Below, one piece after another: positions 12,844 to 24,225 of a stretch of 64,000 nucleotides of DNA. Both the position numbers and the translations under genes were made by a program. The notes under the pieces are model-generated. The model had not been told where the DNA came from, ran no database searches, and worked only from the letters and a program-made list of their open reading frames with translations. Position 1 is the stretch's first letter, and each line of letters opens with the position of its first letter. Source of the stretch: Lithospermum erythrorhizon (Eukaryota > Streptophyta > Magnoliopsida > Boraginales > Boraginaceae); assembly GCA_019722365.1 (NCBI GenBank), contig JADFUC010000581.1, positions 56,649 to 120,648 on the forward strand, given 5' to 3'.

Positions 12844-14710
12844 TTGATTGTACGTATGGCACGTGGTGGTAATAATAGGAAGGAAGGAGAAGATAAATGG
12901 GAGAACGACGGGGCCAATTCTCCAAAAGGCCGAGGACTTCCTAGATTCGTGATACTGAGCCTGAATGACTCAGCCTGCCCCTCAGATAGTAGAGTCGCCT
13001 CCCCCAAAGACGACATCGGGCTTTGATACACACGGGGCCGGCAATGTTCAGATCGTTTATCGACGACGCCGGGTTCGAGTCAAGATACGCGGGGTCTTTT
13101 CCTACCGCTTCAGGACTCACGGGATTCGCACGAGCCCCGCCATGCCTCAGACGCTACTGGACATGAGGCCACGGATCGACTGCATCTACCCGCCGAAGAT
13201 CGCCAAATAGACGCCTGGCCAGACGGTGAGACGACCGTCCACTGAGGTCCCCATGGGCGTGTTGAATTGTGATCCGCTACAATTCGTAGTCCCTTACAAT
13301 TGTCTAAATTAATCGAAGGTTATTTTTTTTATTTATGTAATAACTTATGACGCTTTGTTTTTACTTTAGTCATGCCATGGCGGGTTCGACAGAAGCCGTC
13401 TCTTCCGCATGTACGACGCGTGGGTCGACTGTGCCCGCCCTCGATGCATCGACGAGATTGTGGACTACATCCTGAGATCGCTCCAAGTAAGTCTTTTGCA
13501 AAAAATAAGCAGTTGTTTAAATATTTCGAGTGATTTATACTAATTAGATTTTGTTTTATTTGTCGTGAGAGATATACGTATAAAGATACTCAACTGACAT
13601 TCAAATAGACCGCGGCAAGCGGGAGAAACTTTCAATGGCTGCGAAGAGGTAAAGACTCTCTCGAGGTACCAGACGGGTGCCTGAGTCGATTACGCAGCCA
13701 GCCTCGAAGTCGGGCTGCGTGGCCTCGCTGGCCCGACGGGGAGCAAAGATCTCCGCTTATTTGATGCTCACGAGCAATACCGGATCGCGAGACAAAGTGA
13801 ATCGACGAGTTTCCTGGGGCGTCTGTGTGGCTGACGTAACAAAGATCCATTCGAGCAAGTCACCGGCCTAACGTCATTGAGAGTGTTAAATAAATATTTG
13901 TTTTACTTTTGTTTTATTTTACCAATTATTTGTGTTGAATTTCTAATAATCGCATTCCTTTATTTGTATTTTGTGAGAAGAAGACTCAAAGAAATCACCG
14001 GTATCTTCACGGAAGATGAACAAGGTTAAGGACAAGGATACCTTCGAGGAGCATTGCCAAGTTTACACTGCCGATGCCTGCATTGTAGTTATTATTAGTT
14101 TGTTCATTTTATATGTTTTTGTTTACGGATTAGTGGTTGTGGAAGAAGTTGTGAATAATGTTATAGTTGTGAATAGTTGCTATAGTTGTGAATAGTTATT
14201 ATAGTTTGTGAATAGTTTATTATAGTTTATTATAGTTGTTGTGGTTTATATAGTTTATTATAGTTTATATAAATAGAATAGTTGTTATATTTGTGAATAG
14301 TTGTTATAGACGTGGAATAGTTTATATAGTTGTTATACTTGTTGTGGGCTGCTATAGTTTGTTATAGTTTATTATAGTTGTTATAGTTTGTTTAGTCAGT
14401 TATAGCTTGTTTGTTTGAATTGTTTAGTTTATAAATGAGCCCTTTATTACGAATGCAGTTCAAAATACAGAACAAGATGCTAGAAATTTTCCACGAGGCC
14501 TACGGGGAGGATAAAGATCCGCAAGTTTCCACCGTGAAGGACTCCACGGACGCCGCCTGTGGTGGATTGGCGGCAGTGGTGCGCTCGTGCCGTGGAGTTC
14601 AAGAAAGCATGAAGCCTGGCTGGGTAGATGATCCTGCCTATAAAGACTGCCTCACCTCCGCACGGGCGCTGGGTTCGGCGAGCTCACAGCGGTCATACAG
14701 GGAGTAAAAC
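12844..14710 (+). pseudogene. TnpA-like CACTA coding region, broken
   Basis: Three GC-richer blocks (about 12,844-13,260, 13,370-13,880 and 13,980-14,700) are separated by AT-rich, intron-like stretches. An ATG at 12,859 opens MARGGNNRKEGEDK, a basic and polar start. The last block opens a 90-residue frame (14,435-14,707) with a glutamine-rich start, then a phrase around PQVSTVKDS, consistent with the C-terminal part of plant CACTA first-gene products (Transposase_24-like). The frame changes repeatedly, and AT-rich GTTATAGTTGTGAATAG repeats interrupt it at about 14,140-14,420. In the superfamily this protein binds subterminal repeats. The assignment rests on composition, position before the TNP2 gene and weak motif likeness. 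Confidence 0.5.
14140..14420. repeat. GTTATAGTTGTGAATAG low-complexity block
   Basis: Irregular reiteration of TATAGTTGTGAATAGTT and TTATAGTTTATTATAG between blocks of the TnpA-like region. It resembles the block at 11.5-12.8 kb in its GAATAGTT unit and probably lies within an intron. Confidence 0.7.
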
Positions 14711-14749
14711 AAAAGAAAGAGGCAGGAAGAGAGAGAAACAGAGCCTTAC

Positions 14750-14970
14750 GAGGAGTTGAAAATGTAAAAGCCGGGACAAGGAGGAGCCGGCTCAAGGTAG
14801 AAAATGGAGTCGATTTGGCTAAGCCGGGTTGCCTATGTCATTTAAGTTAAAGAAGAAAAAGGCTCTTCCAGTTGACTCTCAGACGGGCGAAGCAATACGA
14901 TCTACACATGGTATTAGTATAATATTTAAACCTTATTTAAATTCCCGACCATCCCGTCTCCATCCCGTCA
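14750..14970. promoter_or_regulatory. Internal cluster of subterminal-type motifs upstream of TnpD
   Basis: GCCGGGACAAGGAGGAGCCGG (14,771-14,791), TGGAGTCG (14,803), AGACGGGCG (14,881) and CCCGACCATCCCGTCTCCA (14,943) are the same kind of words as in the element's subterminal arrays, in both orientations. They sit 280-480 bases before the transposase start. This could be a place where TnpA-type protein acts on the second gene, or simply divergent spread of the terminal repeats. The role is inference. Confidence 0.4.
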
Positions 14971-15244
14971 CTAATTGCTCAAGAATAACTTTAAAAAAAC
15001 GTGTCATATTAGAAACACTATCATCCACAAAACATACTATAAAAAACACCCCCGAACCCAAAAACGATTCTCCACCAAAAAACCACCCCATCAAAAAACA
15101 CTATCATCCACAAATTTAAATTGAAGATTTCGCCCAATTGTTAGTGATATTCTATCAATCACTAGTTATTAGGGTTATGCATGTCATTACACTAATTGTT
15201 TCAATATTTAGTAAACCAATTAATTTCTTACATGAAGCTAAGCA

Positions 15245-18200
15245 ATGGCTCAAGATCGTTCTTGGATGTATATTAATCGTTATCGGGTGAATAATAAAGG
15301 TTTGACAGATGAATATATGAGTGGTGTATTGGAATTTATGGATGTTGCTAAAAATTATTCTTTGGCCAATGATATTGCTCTGGATAAGATGTCCGAAGGC
15401 CGGAGGTGTCAAAATAGAAATTTGTTGGATGAAAGTGAAGTTGAGTTACATTTCGATTAGTAATGGTTTTGTTTGTGGATATTCCATACGGGTCTATCAG
15501 CTATGAGAATTTTGCCTCTGATTTATTCTCCGAGAATGTTGTTTTATGACGGTGGTTGCGTAATGCAACAAGCAATGCTCCAAGCTCGTGGAGAATCAGA
15601 TATGCATATGGTTGAAGATGGTTTGAACTTATGCATCGGGTGAGACGACGCTTGAATTCGGGATGCTTCTACCTGGGTCGAGAACAACGAGGAGCAAAAG
15701 CATACTACTTATTTGTTGAAGGTCAGAAACTAAATTAAGCATGGGATGGTTGTCCGAATTTACAAAGTTATCTATTACTACGCAAATCGTTAACTCAAGT
15801 CGAGTCGCAAATGTCGCAGAATGTTTCTCTTTCGCTGGTTTCCATAATCAAGCTGCCGACGCCGAATAACGGGAGAACATACCGATGATTTCGCGAGGCA
15901 AAAAGATTGTCGTGAGTCCTCCGCTCTGCCCAAATGTAAAATACATGCTTGTGTCAATAATTGCATGTTGTTTTACAAAGAGACCGAAATGCCGTGGACT
16001 CGTGCCATGCTTCATGAGAGTAGATGCAGCTGCTACGACGTGGACAAACGAAACAAGACAAGGCGAAAGGTTTCGCATACTTACCACTAGGTCCGCTGCC
16101 TTCAACGGTTATTATATATGTCGAGGAAAACGAACTCAGATATGACATGGCATCGCTGACACAAACAGAGTCCGGATGGACGACTCACCCGGTGACGGTG
16201 TCGCTGTGCGGGAAGCACCTTTGACGAACATATCCAAAGATTTTCGCAGAGAGCCGAGAAATGTTGGCATCGGCTTATGCTCCGATGGTTTTAGTCCGCT
16301 TGGCAAGCTCAAGGCCAATATTCTTCTTCTTGGCCGCTGATCACTGTATATAATTTTAGTCATCAGATTGTGTACGAAGGAAACTATATATGTTCTATCT
16401 CTAATTATACTGTGGCCAAAAAAATCCCGGAGCAGATATTGATGTTTTCCTCCACCTTCGATTGACGAGTTGGAAGCGGAGTCAGGAATGGTATTGAGAC
16501 CTTCGACGATCGAATCTAACAAAAATTTCAACATGAGGGTTAAGCTTGATGTGGACGACAGTTTCTATTTTCCGCATATGGAATGTTATCTGCTCGAGCA
16601 CACACGGGAGGTTACCAGCCTGTGACAGAGTGGAAAATATCGGAGCATTTCACCAAGCAGGGGCGTCGAAACATTGTTGTCTAATCAAGCACCGTCCTTT
16701 CTTGCCGGTGGGACATCCTTTAGAATGCAAAAAATGCTTTTATGAAGGGACACACTTAGTCCTACTGCACCGTAAGGAACGACTACGGAGCCGAGTATTT
16801 GCGTATGCGTGTGGGCTGGATCCCCGCTGCCGGTAGTCAATATTCGCACTATAGATCGGGTATAATGTTCATCACAACTGGTGTAAGAAAAGCATATTTT
16901 GGGAGTTGAGTTATTGGCCGCACAAAAAAATCGCATTACGCCAACATCGACTTCATGCACACGGAGAAGAATAATGGTGAAAAATTTATTACATACTCGT
17001 GAATGGATGCCTCGGGAAGACGAAAGATAAATGAACGGCCGAGGTTTGACATCAGATTCATTGTTCGAATCGAGTTGCACATGGGAGGAAACATAAACCA
17101 AAAGCTTACTTATACTTGAACCCCGTGCAAATGTAAAAGATTTCGTGAAACGGGTGTCCCGCCTACAATTGGTCTAATGGATACGCTTCAAACACTGCAA
17201 GACAAGCAAGCAGAAATGTGAACTTTAGCGGACTAAAAGTCATGATGTTCATATTGTCCAACGGTTACTTCCCTCGTAGCACTCCGTCATCTCCGCCTAA
17301 TCCCATATAAAACAATCACGAGCGGTAAGTGTTATTTCTTTCAGCGATATGTCAAAGAACTCTAAAATGCGGAACGTTGAAAGATTCCTCAAGTATAATA
17401 TCAAGAGATAATTTGTAAAGAGCGGAGAAGATATTCCTACCCTTCTCTGCTTTTTGATGTAATGGAATTTTACCGATACATTTGCCATATGAAGTTTTAA
17501 ATGGAGGTCCCGTGGCAAGATAGATGGATGTACCCTTTCGAGTCGCGAGTTTTTTCACTTTATTGTATTTTTCAAACTATTTCTATTTACTCATCTAAAT
17601 AACTCCTTTAAGCAAATGTTTACATTAAAGTATCAAGAAATGGTAAGGCAAAAGGCACGGTAGATTTAAGTGGGTCAATATATGGTGCATATTTGGTCAA
17701 AGAGGTTTCAAACTTTGTTCAATGTACTTCGAGAAGTGATTTCAAAACCAACTTAAATCGACAAGGAGGCAATTTTAATGCATTCTAATCGACGGACGAC
17801 CCAACTCGCTTGTCATTGTTTCGCTACCCGTGACGGGCACGCTTGTAAAGGAACTACAGATTGGACGGGAAGAACTATACAACACCGCCATGTATATTCT
17901 ATGCAATACCAAGCATGAAACTCTTCAAGAAGGTATATTTAAGATTTCAATTAATCAATTTTTATATGATATAATACTTAACTAAACGCATAACGCTTTT
18001 GTTTTAGGATCTACCATGATTGGCTCGACGAGTCAATCCCGGCGCGGCTGCACGCATGCAGGAAATCGATCGCTACTACTAATTTCTAATGGTTTCAAAA
18101 GTATGTACGTATCAATATGGACACGGACACCCGGTATCTCTCTTCATTAGGTCCCCGCACTTCTAAAATCAAAAGGTATAAAGGACATCAACGTGGTACT

Positions 18201-18720
18201 ATTTTGATATCGCAGTATGAGCAATAAAAGCACTTTACAATAGCGGTAAGCTTGTGTCAAGGGTTCATAAGCACAAATGATGATCATGTTGACTACATGT
18301 AAAGGCCTTAGAGGAGATTGGGAGTTGTCGACGGGTTTCGACATTTATTAATCGTCAGTCCTCTTTCAAATGTTTTTATTAGCAAATGGATGAGTGCATC
18401 CAAGAATGGAATGGTTCAAATCAAACACAAAAGCAAAGTAGGTTCTAAGATGGACCCGCTTATCCAGCATCCCAGCACAACAAGTATACTATTCCGTTTA
18501 TGTATCACGCAGCTGAGATCATAGGCGCTGTAAAATGTGAATGAAATCGAACGAGAAGTCGAGTCGATTGGACTCATATGCAAAATGTGGATGTCTCCGC
18601 TTTAGATACTGAAGATATCTTCCAAGAAGAACAACAACCCTCCTCCCCGCCTCTACTGACATAATCAATGACGCTTGTCGCGGCCGAACCTGGGCGGCTT
18701 TTTTTTGTTGCTGGCTGAAG
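15245..18720 (+). pseudogene. TnpD/TNP2-type CACTA transposase, frameshifted
   Basis: Starts at ATG 15,245. The first 25-85 codons give the Transpos_assoc domain (MAQDRSWMYINRY). Further on, in shifting frames, come TNP2-like phrases: NETRQGERFR at about 16,047, RNVGIGLCSDGF at about 16,258, PGADIDVFLH at about 16,428, NFNMR at about 16,525 and FLPVGHPLECKKCFYEG at about 16,698. C-terminal phrases match DUF4218 (GRELYNTAMYILCNTKHE, about 17,860-17,920) and DUF4216 (NDDHVDYYGALEEI in two frames, about 18,277-18,320). An intron with GTATAT and TTTTAG ends appears at about 17,932-18,007. This is the catalytic transposase of the element in the nucleus. Many frame changes mean no intact product. 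Confidence 0.8.
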
Positions 18721-19049
18721 AGGAGAATCACGCTGTATCCGATCAGTGAGAGGTTCGATTACGAAGTCGACTATCCCTAACGCTGCTTCATGACGACATG
18801 ATGAGAAAGACAACTCCTCGAAGACGCATTAATAATCAAATATTTTAAGTTACAAGTTTTCATATAGTAATTTGCAACTTGTATTAAACTTCATATCAAA
18901 CGCACAAATCTAATAGAGCGGTGTATTTTACTTATTGCTTCTTCTTCATATCAGGTAGGTTCAAAAAAACTCCGTGGATATGTATTATTAAGCTTCTTCA
19001 TATTGTTTATGACAGGAGTTTGGTTTGTAAATCGTGATTTTTTTTTTTT
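18721..19049. other. Spacer between transposase and right subterminal region
   Basis: 3' untranslated-like, AT-rich sequence. The minus-strand frames that overlap the end of the transposase here are shadows. Confidence 0.4.
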
Positions 19050-19965
19050 CTCAGACATAGAGTCGGATTGAGACGGGCTAAATAAATGTATGCACTCTTT
19101 TTTTCCGTGAATTGACAGGATGGAGACAGGTATGAAAACGGAGACCTGGATTTCAGACAGTTTTCAACTTTATTTCAGCCTCCTACAAAATTGAGGGGAA
19201 ATTCAAAGCCACTTTCAAATGGAGACTGTATATTTACTCGGATGGCATGTGATTTCGCGACCATTCCCTATATATATCTCACATTATCATCATTCCAACT
19301 ATTTTTTCCCAAACCCACCACATAATATCATCTTTTTGCGTTATTAATTTCATTTCCATAATTTTATTGCTTCTTCTAACATTAAATTTTATTGCTTCTT
19401 CAAATGTTGCATGAGTTGATGAATTGAATCCTTTTGATATTTGTTTTTATGATTCGATGGGCGTTGCAGTTCTGCCGCATGTTATCAGAAGAATCGCTAA
19501 GCCATAAAAAAAACGGCGGGTGTCGGGATGGAGACGGGCCGGAGACGGGAGTTTGAATTTTTGCATCGTCTTCGAATGGTGGAGTCGGGGAGCTCATTAC
19601 ATTTACGTGGAATTCGAGTCGGTCGCGAGTCGGTTCTATTTTGGAGACGTGCTCGAGCTCAAATACGGAGACGGTTTGGAGTCGGGCGGAATACGAGATG
19701 GTTTGGAGTCGGGACATGGAGACGGTTTGGAGTCGGGGGTATATGGAGACGGGTTTGGAGTCGGGGAAATTACGGAGCATTTGCCTGAGTCGTGAACATG
19801 AGACGGGTCGTGAGTCGGGATCATGGAGCATTTTGCTGCGGAGACAAAGTTGATCTCGGCTGTCTCGAAAATATTCGGCTTGGTTTTGAGTCGGAATGGA
19901 GACGGGTAGTGATTTAGAGACGCATAAAAGGCGTCGGGTGGTTCCCCGACTCCATCCTGCCTCCA
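19050..19965. repeat. Right subterminal repeats (GAGTCGGG / GAGACGGG)
   Basis: GAGTCGG or GAGACGGG words recur at about 19,061, 19,070, 19,531, 19,542, 19,582 and then densely at 19,667-19,770, where GGAGACGGTTTGGAGTCGGG is repeated at 26-30 base spacing. More copies occur at 19,800-19,907, and inverted copies (CCCGACTCC) at 19,944. The long open frames here on both strands (for example 19,400-19,975 minus, 19,520-19,795 plus) come from this repeat and are not genes. Confidence 0.8.
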
Positions 19966-20007
19966 ACTCCGACAAATGTAGACGGCTCGGGAGACGTGGA
20001 TCGGCGC

Positions 20008-20030
20008 CTTTGCCCGCATTTCTAGTAGCA
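20008..20030 (-). repeat. CACTA element right terminal inverted repeat (altered tip)
   Basis: TTTGCCCGCATTTCTAGTAG followed by CA. An intact tip would end TAGTG; here the last two positions read CA, that is TGCTACTAG instead of CACTACTAG on the minus strand. The change lies exactly where cleavage would occur. Confidence 0.75.
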
Positions 20031-20829
20031 AGTTACGTTAAATAATTCCATGGGACCAACATCAATTACCTAAATTAATCATATTCCATCCTATTCTTTA
20101 ACTAGTTTAGCTCAACCATGTAATTCACCAAAATTAATAAACAAAGGCAAAAACCTAAAAGGGGATTTTATAACTAAATCATAAAAATATTCTGGAAATA
20201 TAAGTTTTGATGATCAACATAGTGACATTACATTCCGGCCATCACAGCATGAAGAAACTTCTATGTGTTTCTTTTTCATTCAAACTCTTTTCAAAAATTA
20301 TTTTGAGTGCCTTAAGCTTCTTAAAAAAATCTAAATTTTTTATGGAATGTTCCTTAAACTATAATTGAATAGCTGAAAAACGAATTTGCAAAAAATCTTT
20401 TATTTTTAATGAAATATTCACGTAATGGTTTTTCTTTAAGCAAACTTTCAAAATTCATTTTGAAGGCTTTAAACTTCATCAACAACTATGATTTTTTTTT
20501 GCAGAACGTCTTTATACAATAAAGTTAAAGTGTGTAAAAGGAATTTTCAAAATTCAAAGTATAAGGCATAAATCTTCATGTGCTTGATTCATAAAACATA
20601 AAAATCAACCCCTTTTTTAAATGGAACTTAAACTGCTCATATTAAGTTACTATTATAAATAGAATATTATAAATTAATCATATCACAAACAATCATATAA
20701 ATATATATATATATATATGGTATATATTATAACTTGTACGGTTCAAACCTAATCTTAGTCCGAATATAACACATAATCATTAAACAATATATGTTCTTAA
20801 ATCGAAATTAAACACTAAAGGGTAGTAAT
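20031..20829. other. AT-rich spacer with degenerate internal repeats
   Basis: No coding signal. A unit like CTTTCAAAATTCATTTTGA followed by GGCTTTAAACTTCAT is loosely repeated at about 20,280, 20,440 and 20,550. An AT dinucleotide run lies at 20,700-20,718. Confidence 0.4.
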
Positions 20830-21758
20830 AATAAAAAAAACAATTAAATTTATTCTAATCATTAGTTCCAGGATCACATTACATGCTATAATTCAAATCT
20901 AAGAGATTTGTGTTCTTTCACTGAAGCCAATGGAAGGTAACAACAATTCCTTTAGTGATAGAAAACCTAATTCTTCAATCCAGTCTTAGCACCCCAAGTG
21001 TTGTGTCTCTAGAATGTATCCACACCAGGAGAGATTGAATCCTGCACTCGCAGCTTACTAGAGCTTATGAACAATTAATTAATAAAAGAAAAAAAACCAA
21101 AACCCTTTTGGGATTCGGCCGAAACGTGGTTCTTGGAGGGGCGTTTTTGTTATTTCTTTTGATGGAGAATTGTGTTTGATGATTAATGCATGTAGTTTTG
21201 TTATAGTCTCATGAAACACACTTGTATTTATAGCATACAACTTGAATTATATATAAACTCTAAGTACAAGTCCTAGTACAATTAAACTTAATCATGATAA
21301 TGCCGTATCATGAATTAGAAGTTATTTTTAGACAAAACGCTAAACCGAATTGAACTCTTCTCTTATTCTCAAGTGGTTCGACCACTTCACATCCAAATTG
21401 GCAAGTGAAATTTTATTTTATCCACTACATAAAATCCGATATCACTGTATGCGTGTGACCTTCTAGACATCCGCCTTAACCCGTGATATTAACATGAGAA
21501 CCAATTAAGTAATCCCAATTACTTTGTTCGAACGAGTTATTTATGTAATCTCATTTTCTCACCTAGTCAAATGAATTATTCACACAATTGTCACAAGGGC
21601 ATAATAAATAAATCCAATATAGATTGAATTCCAACACATGTTTCAAAACGTTCACCATTTGATCACACATATTTAAATAAGTGTCTCACTTAGTCATCTG
21701 TCAAATGTACGTTAAGTTTGACTTTTTGTGGCAAATTGAGGGGTAAAATTATCCAACA
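20830..21758 (-). repeat. Ty1/copia-type LTR, reverse orientation
   Basis: The right edge ATCCAACA (21,751-21,758), in reverse, is TGTTGGAT, a typical copia LTR start. The segment at about 21,440-21,500 (GCGTGTGACCTTCTAGACATC) resembles the one at about 30,975-31,000 in the copia LTR at 30.4-31.3 kb. A second possible LTR start is TGTTGGAATTCAATC (reverse, near 21,637). No internal region is recognised beside it. The left end is approximate. Confidence 0.5.
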
Positions 21759-22560
21759 CTCATTTTTTAGATAACTTTTCGATTTAATATATATATAGTG
21801 CATCCAAATATTATTCTCATCCAATTATCTTATTAAAATTAATCTCGTCCAAATATTTGCTTCAAAATCTACCGTATATGTAATTAGGGAAGGGAGAAAA
21901 TTAGAAGTTATTTTTTGAAGCCCCATTTTATACCCTCATGCTATCTAACTTCTATGTGACACTTATTAGTCTATAAATTACTATATTTTTTAAAACTACC
22001 AGATTATATGAAGGAAAAAACAACCACCGTACACTCACTCTTTCTATTCATATATTAATTATTTGCTGAAAATCGAGAGAGTTTCAAGGGTCTTGTAAAA
22101 GAAGCAATCTTAATTCTTCTATGAAAGAAAAGAAACGATCCAGTTAATATTCCATCCAATGTCATCTTTTATTCTTCTATTTCTTCCTAATTGTTACTTA
22201 AATAATCGCTCTATCCCAAAAGATTTATATAATTTTGAAATATCATATCATTCGTACAAAGAAATTACTATAAAAGTGGTGGACGAATCTGCACAGGCTG
22301 GACTATGCATAAACATCTAGTTTTAATAAAATGAAAAATTTATCTCAAAAATGATTGTTGGACAATTTTAACGCTGTCAATTTGCCAAAAAAGTTCAAAA
22401 TTAACATCCCTTTTGACGGAATGATCAAGTGAAACACTTCTTGAAACACATATGATCAAATGAGTCATTTTGAGACACGTGTAATCGAATGATGAACATT
22501 TGTAGATCAAGGCACTGGGCCCCAAGTTTTTAGATTTTTATATAATAATTTAATGTGCGA
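21759..22560. other. AT-rich region without recognised genes
   Basis: Low GC content, no open frame above 61 codons and no repeat that I can place. Confidence 0.4.
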
Positions 22561-22574
22561 TTTGGAACAATATA

Positions 22575-22645
22575 CAAGTTGTAGTTCAGATGGTTAGAAT
22601 GAAAAAGTCTTCTTGGAAGTGTTAGTTCCAAACTACGCACCGCTT
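22575..22645 (+). repeat. Possible tRNA-derived SINE remnant (A and B box-like)
   Basis: TAGTTCAGATGGTTAGA (22,582-22,598) resembles a tRNA-type A box, and GTTAGTTCCAAACTACG (22,621-22,637) resembles a degenerate B box about 40 bases downstream. That spacing suits a plant SINE. No clear 3' tail or target duplication is evident. Confidence 0.25.
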
Positions 22646-22739
22646 TTAATTTTTTTTTGCTTTGCACTTTGTTTCATTTTTGTAGACTGTGGAATGCAAA
22701 GAATATTTATTATTTATTAAAAGCTGGTAAGAAAATAAA

Positions 22740-24225
22740 ATTTATCAGAGGAGAAAATTTTATCAAGGTGGCCGTGTTTTATCAAATCTAGTATGATTGA
22801 TTTCCAAACTACGAGTCCCTAAGCTGCCATTACCCATTTGTGAGATGTCCTGGCTTGCTTGCTTGATTTGATCTTGGTATGAGCTCTCGGCTTGATTTGG
22901 AGTTTCTTGAATTGCCTTTGATTTGAAGTTGGGATAGAGCCTCTACGATTTAGCCTGGATACATGAAGTCGATAGAACCATAGCAACATATTTCCTCGTG
23001 ATTATCAGATGGACTTGATCTGATCTTGACTCGATTCGGTCTATTTCAAACTAGATGGACCTATCAAGCCGCCCGGCAGTATGGGGCTTTGGGGTTTAGC
23101 ATCAGGCCGGTGGGACTTCACCCTACGTAGCGCGATTTAGGAGATACTTAATCTAAGTAGGACTATGTACCGGATAAGCCACGCTTTGACGGGATTTCCG
23201 ATTTAAGCTCCGGCAGCCGCTTCTAGTTTATACCTTAGCGTACCGTCAGAGTACGAAAGCGAGATTCGATTTAAGCTTTGAAGAATGGCCGCTTCTAGCC
23301 TTATACTACAAATGGCCTTAACAGCTTGTTGCTTGTAGCGACGATCGCGATAAAGGAGTTATCTTGACCTTGTCGATGATATTGATCGATTTAGATAGGG
23401 GCCTTAGCAAAGATGTTTCTCGACCGAACTAGCCATAAGGACCTAACGCTCAAATATTCCTATATCCGAACTCGTATTTCTAATCAAACCTGAGATTTTT
23501 CAGGTGTTCTTGCAAGATTTTGAATAATCAAGAGCTATTTAGCTTATTCCTAAATATTCGAAGAGTTCTTGAGAAATCTACATCAGATTCTCATAGATTT
23601 TGCTTTAGATTTGAAGAATTATTGTGTTTATGTAATAATTGTTGATTTCAAAGCCTATTTTGCCAATTGAGGTGTTTTCCAAACCACCAAGCCGATGTTT
23701 GGTCGGTGGTTTAAAAAATTTGTCTTTGAGAATTCTGTAGACGTTTCTCCGTATTTTCTCAAAGTGTTTTGTGTATTTTATGACGTGAATTTGCATTTTC
23801 CAATGATTTCGATGGAATTTTCGAAATATAAGGGTATTTATAGTTTTGCGCTGGGAATACTCGCTCGACGCATGGCTTTTATTTTTGGGCGGATCATGAT
23901 CTTAACCGCCAATTTTCGGCGCAAAGATCCGAACTGCTAGATTTTGTCATTTACTTTTGCCTCGCAAGTATGAAATAGGCGCCTCTTTTATGTAAAAAGA
24001 CGGTTCCGGATTCTTTTTCTAGGTCAAATACATTTTTATATTGACCCCGTACCTCTCCATTCTGAACCACATAACGAGGGTTTTACATTAAATTTAGGGT
24101 TCGATCGAGAACCCCGCCACGCCGGGCGCTTCTTTAGTGGCTTGATTTAATTAATTTGATTAAGTCCTCTTAATCATTTTAATTATTTTTTAATAAATTT
24201 TCACCGCTTCATGCATCTATACCGT
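22740..24225. repeat. Dispersed repeat X, copy 1
   Basis: Co-linear with about 55,450-56,690. Shared landmarks in order: GATTTAAGCTTTGAAG (23,268), TTGTAGCGA, GATAGGGGCC (about 23,394), TATTTTCTCA then GTGTTTTGTGTATTTT (23,764), TCGAAATATAAGGG (23,822), ATTAAATTTAGGGTT (24,087), and TTTTAATAAATTTT near the end. No domain is recognised. The open frame 23,695-23,940 is not supported by the other copy. It could be an LTR or a nonautonomous retroelement. Confidence 0.6.

Larger units (their letters stand above)
10950..20030 (+). mobile_element. CACTA (En/Spm-type) transposon, nearly full length
   Basis: A 9.1 kb element. The left terminus is CACTACTAGAATACGCAAAG; the right terminus, read in reverse, is CTACTAGAAATGCGGGCAAA. 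Subterminal arrays of CCCGACTCC/CCCGTCTCC (left) and GAGTCGGG/GAGACGGG (right) face each other, as is typical of the superfamily. Inside, on the plus strand, are a TnpA-like region (12.8-14.7 kb) and a TnpD-like region with a Transpos_assoc domain, TNP2 core, DUF4218 and DUF4216 (15.2-18.7 kb). Coding parts are frameshifted, so it is probably not autonomous. The right terminus has lost the outermost CA, and no clean 3-bp target duplication is visible: TTA is adjacent on the left but two bases away on the right. Confidence 0.85.

Noticed and set aside
19400..20031. Long overlapping open frames on both strands (191, 131, 91 and 86 codons)
   Set aside because: They coincide with the reiterated GAGTCGGG/GAGACGGG subterminal repeats, which lack stops in several frames. 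The translated proteins are simple repeats without a domain.
22582..22640. Functional tRNA gene
   Set aside because: Only A and B box-like words are seen. The acceptor and anticodon stems do not pair, so at most a SINE remnant.
23695..23940. 81-codon open frame in repeat X
   Set aside because: The second copy of the repeat at 55.9-56.3 kb does not preserve the frame.
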